DNA of 64,000 nucleotides. It comes from Cyclina sinensis. Lineage: Eukaryota; Mollusca; Bivalvia; Venerida; Veneridae. Position 1 is the first letter of the stretch. Every line of letters starts with the position of its first letter. The notes beneath the pieces are model-generated. The model was not told the DNA's origin. It searched no databases and saw nothing but the letters and a program-made list of their open reading frames with translations. Shown here piece by piece: positions 62,484-64,000 of the stretch. Both the position numbers and the translations under genes were made by a program. The stretch is taken from NCBI GenBank assembly GCA_012932295.1, contig JAAONU010000006.1, positions 25,942,882 to 26,006,881 on the forward strand, read 5' to 3'.

Positions 62484-62837
62484 ATGTTTTCGCGAAAAAA
62501 TACTAAATTTAATTGTTTATTCAAAAGTCTTCTTTGAACTAATAGCACATATACTAAATACTAAAACAAACAAAACAAACAATCACATTGTAAACATCCA
62601 CTCAAAATACAGTTACAAGAGACTAATTCATATAATATTACGACACATGATCAATTAAATCAGCTTTTTAAATGTCAGGAAACAAAAAACTGATGCAAAC
62701 CCTGGTATATAAATCAGTTCGTAAGATGTTGAAGAGAATAAATATTCACTGAATTATATCGTACATTAGTGTGCATTTTAATTTTTAAAATGGTTTTAAT
62801 AGGTCAATTATCACCTCTAACAGACAGCATCGAACGA

Positions 62838-63520
62838 TAAAAATGCAGCTGTATTCAGTTGTTTGAGACTCATATTAATTATCAAAATGCAGATGTATTC
62901 AGTTGTTTGAGACTCATATTAATTATCAAAATGCAAATGTTTTCAGTTGTTTGAGACACATATTAATTATCAAAATGCAAATGTATTCAGTTGTTTGAGA
63001 CTCATATTAATTATCAAAATGCAGCTGTATTCAGTTGTTTGAGACTCATATTAATTATCAAAATGCAAATGTATTCAGTTGTTTTAGACTCATATAAATT
63101 ATCAAAATGCAAATGTATTCAGTTGTTTGAAACTCATATTAATTATCAAAATGCAAATGTATTCAGTTGTTTGAGACTCATATTAATTATCAAAATGCAA
63201 ATGTATTCAGTTGTTTGAGAATCATATGTTTGCAAATGTGTTCAATTGTTTTAGAATCATATGATTGAAATAAAAATGTATTCAGTAGTTCGAGAATCAT
63301 TTGATTGAAGTGCAAATGTATTCAGTTGATTGAAAATTTTATGATTGAAATGCAATGTATTCAGTAGTTTGCAAATGTAAATCATATTATTTAAATTCAA
63401 ATGTATTTAGTTTTTTGAGAAACATATGGTTGAAATGCAAATGTATTCAGTTGTTTGAGAATGATATGATTGAAATGCAAATGTATTCAGTTGTTTGAAA
63501 ATCATATGATTGAGGTGCAA
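62838..63520. repeat. 44-bp minisatellite passing into degenerate units of about 42 bp
   Basis: About nine regular copies of a unit containing AAAATGCAAATGTATTCAGT, TGTTTGAGACTCATATTAAT and TATC. They are followed by variants with AATCATATGATTGAAATGCA. The 75-residue open frame at 62991-63218 is a by-product: 44 is not a multiple of three, so three repeats close the frame. Confidence 0.9.
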
Positions 63521-63524
63521 GTAT

Positions 63525-64000
63525 ATGCAGACACATGATAAAAATGTGACTGTAGCAATTCCCTCGCTCTTTCTATGCAAACAGTGAACCTGTCACAGTT
63601 AACAATATTTTATAAAAAAAATCTTACTCTATTCATATGGCTTCAGGCGGTACCGAGGGTAAACAAACTCAACTTTGTCGAACAGTTGTGAAATATTATC
63701 TTTTGAATTCAGTTCATAAGTACATTTGTGTTTTAATGTATTTGCTATGATATAGTTTTTCTTTTGAAATTACTTGTCCATCCTTTCAATCTTTATTTTC
63801 TTCCGCATTAATTGTACAAATTTGACTATAAACCATGTTTTAGCCTCTAATTTCATGTTTCGTCATTACTTTATGCGACCGAAACTGTAAATGAAAATGT
63901 ATACAGTTAACTTTGGACTGACCGTCTAGGAATTCTTTGGTACAGAATGAGCCATACGATCATTTTCTTATCAATATTTTAGTGCACTTCCTAATATTTT
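63525..64000. other. Upstream side of the lectin exon, no supported exon
   Basis: The missing N-terminal part of the lectin domain was sought on the minus strand and not found. A stretch near 63632-63730 is open on the minus strand and ends in a stop, but has no convincing acceptor. Confidence 0.35.

Noticed and set aside
62838..63520. CRISPR-like regularly spaced repeats
   Set aside because: The units are contiguous 44-bp tandem copies without unique spacers, in a eukaryotic genome.
63632..63760. Minus-strand open stretch ending FVYPRYRLKPYE then stop
   Set aside because: No convincing acceptor, no lectin-domain motif, and length within chance expectation.

Overview
The window is eukaryotic nuclear DNA, AT-rich, with small exons bounded by GT-AG introns and a heavy repeat load. 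Several features point to a bivalve mollusc, probably a venerid-type clam: a tRNA-headed SINE with a mollusc-type central domain, dispersed repeats carrying CTCACCTGAG ends or GACGGAC tails, and a C-type lectin gene. The taxonomic call is an inference from repeat style and gene content. All gene models were built by eye from splice sites and reading-frame closure.

Layout. (1) 4.36-27.60 kb, minus strand: a complete 19-exon gene (568 codons including the stop) for a secreted Pro/Gln-rich protein. It has a signal peptide split by a 12.6-kb first intron, a six-cysteine cluster, and a C-terminal half made of duplicated exon pairs. A TATA-like box and a perfect CRE lie just upstream of its first exon. 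Its large intron carries several dispersed and tandem repeats (17.5-18.3, 20.9-23.0 and 23.5-24.5 kb) and a 606-bp TA-flanked inverted-repeat element. (2) 27.7-36.8 kb: mostly non-coding, with a broken Tc1-type transposase, an A/T-rich minisatellite next to it, and a SINE. (3) 36.84-49.94 kb, plus strand: the last four exons of a gene whose 5' part was not found. They encode a disordered, Lys-rich then acidic tail ending in a class I PDZ-ligand-like motif. Its introns hold pentanucleotide and trinucleotide arrays. (4) 52.80-62.07 kb, minus strand: the last two exons of a C-type lectin.

The intron between the two lectin exons is almost entirely one 8.8-kb foldback-type element (52929-61760). 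It has about 138-bp termini in inverted orientation and a 9-bp flanking duplication with one mismatch. Its long arms consist of a 97-bp hairpin-forming repeat in opposite orientations, and its loop is a different repeat of about 103 bp. The left arm has been amplified by 2,207-bp and 622-bp tandem duplications.

The genes do not form an operon or an obvious pathway. Two of the three (the Pro/Gln-rich protein and the lectin) look secreted or extracellular. The most unusual items are the foldback element inside the lectin intron and the modular, phase-2 exon-pair architecture of the Pro/Gln-rich gene.
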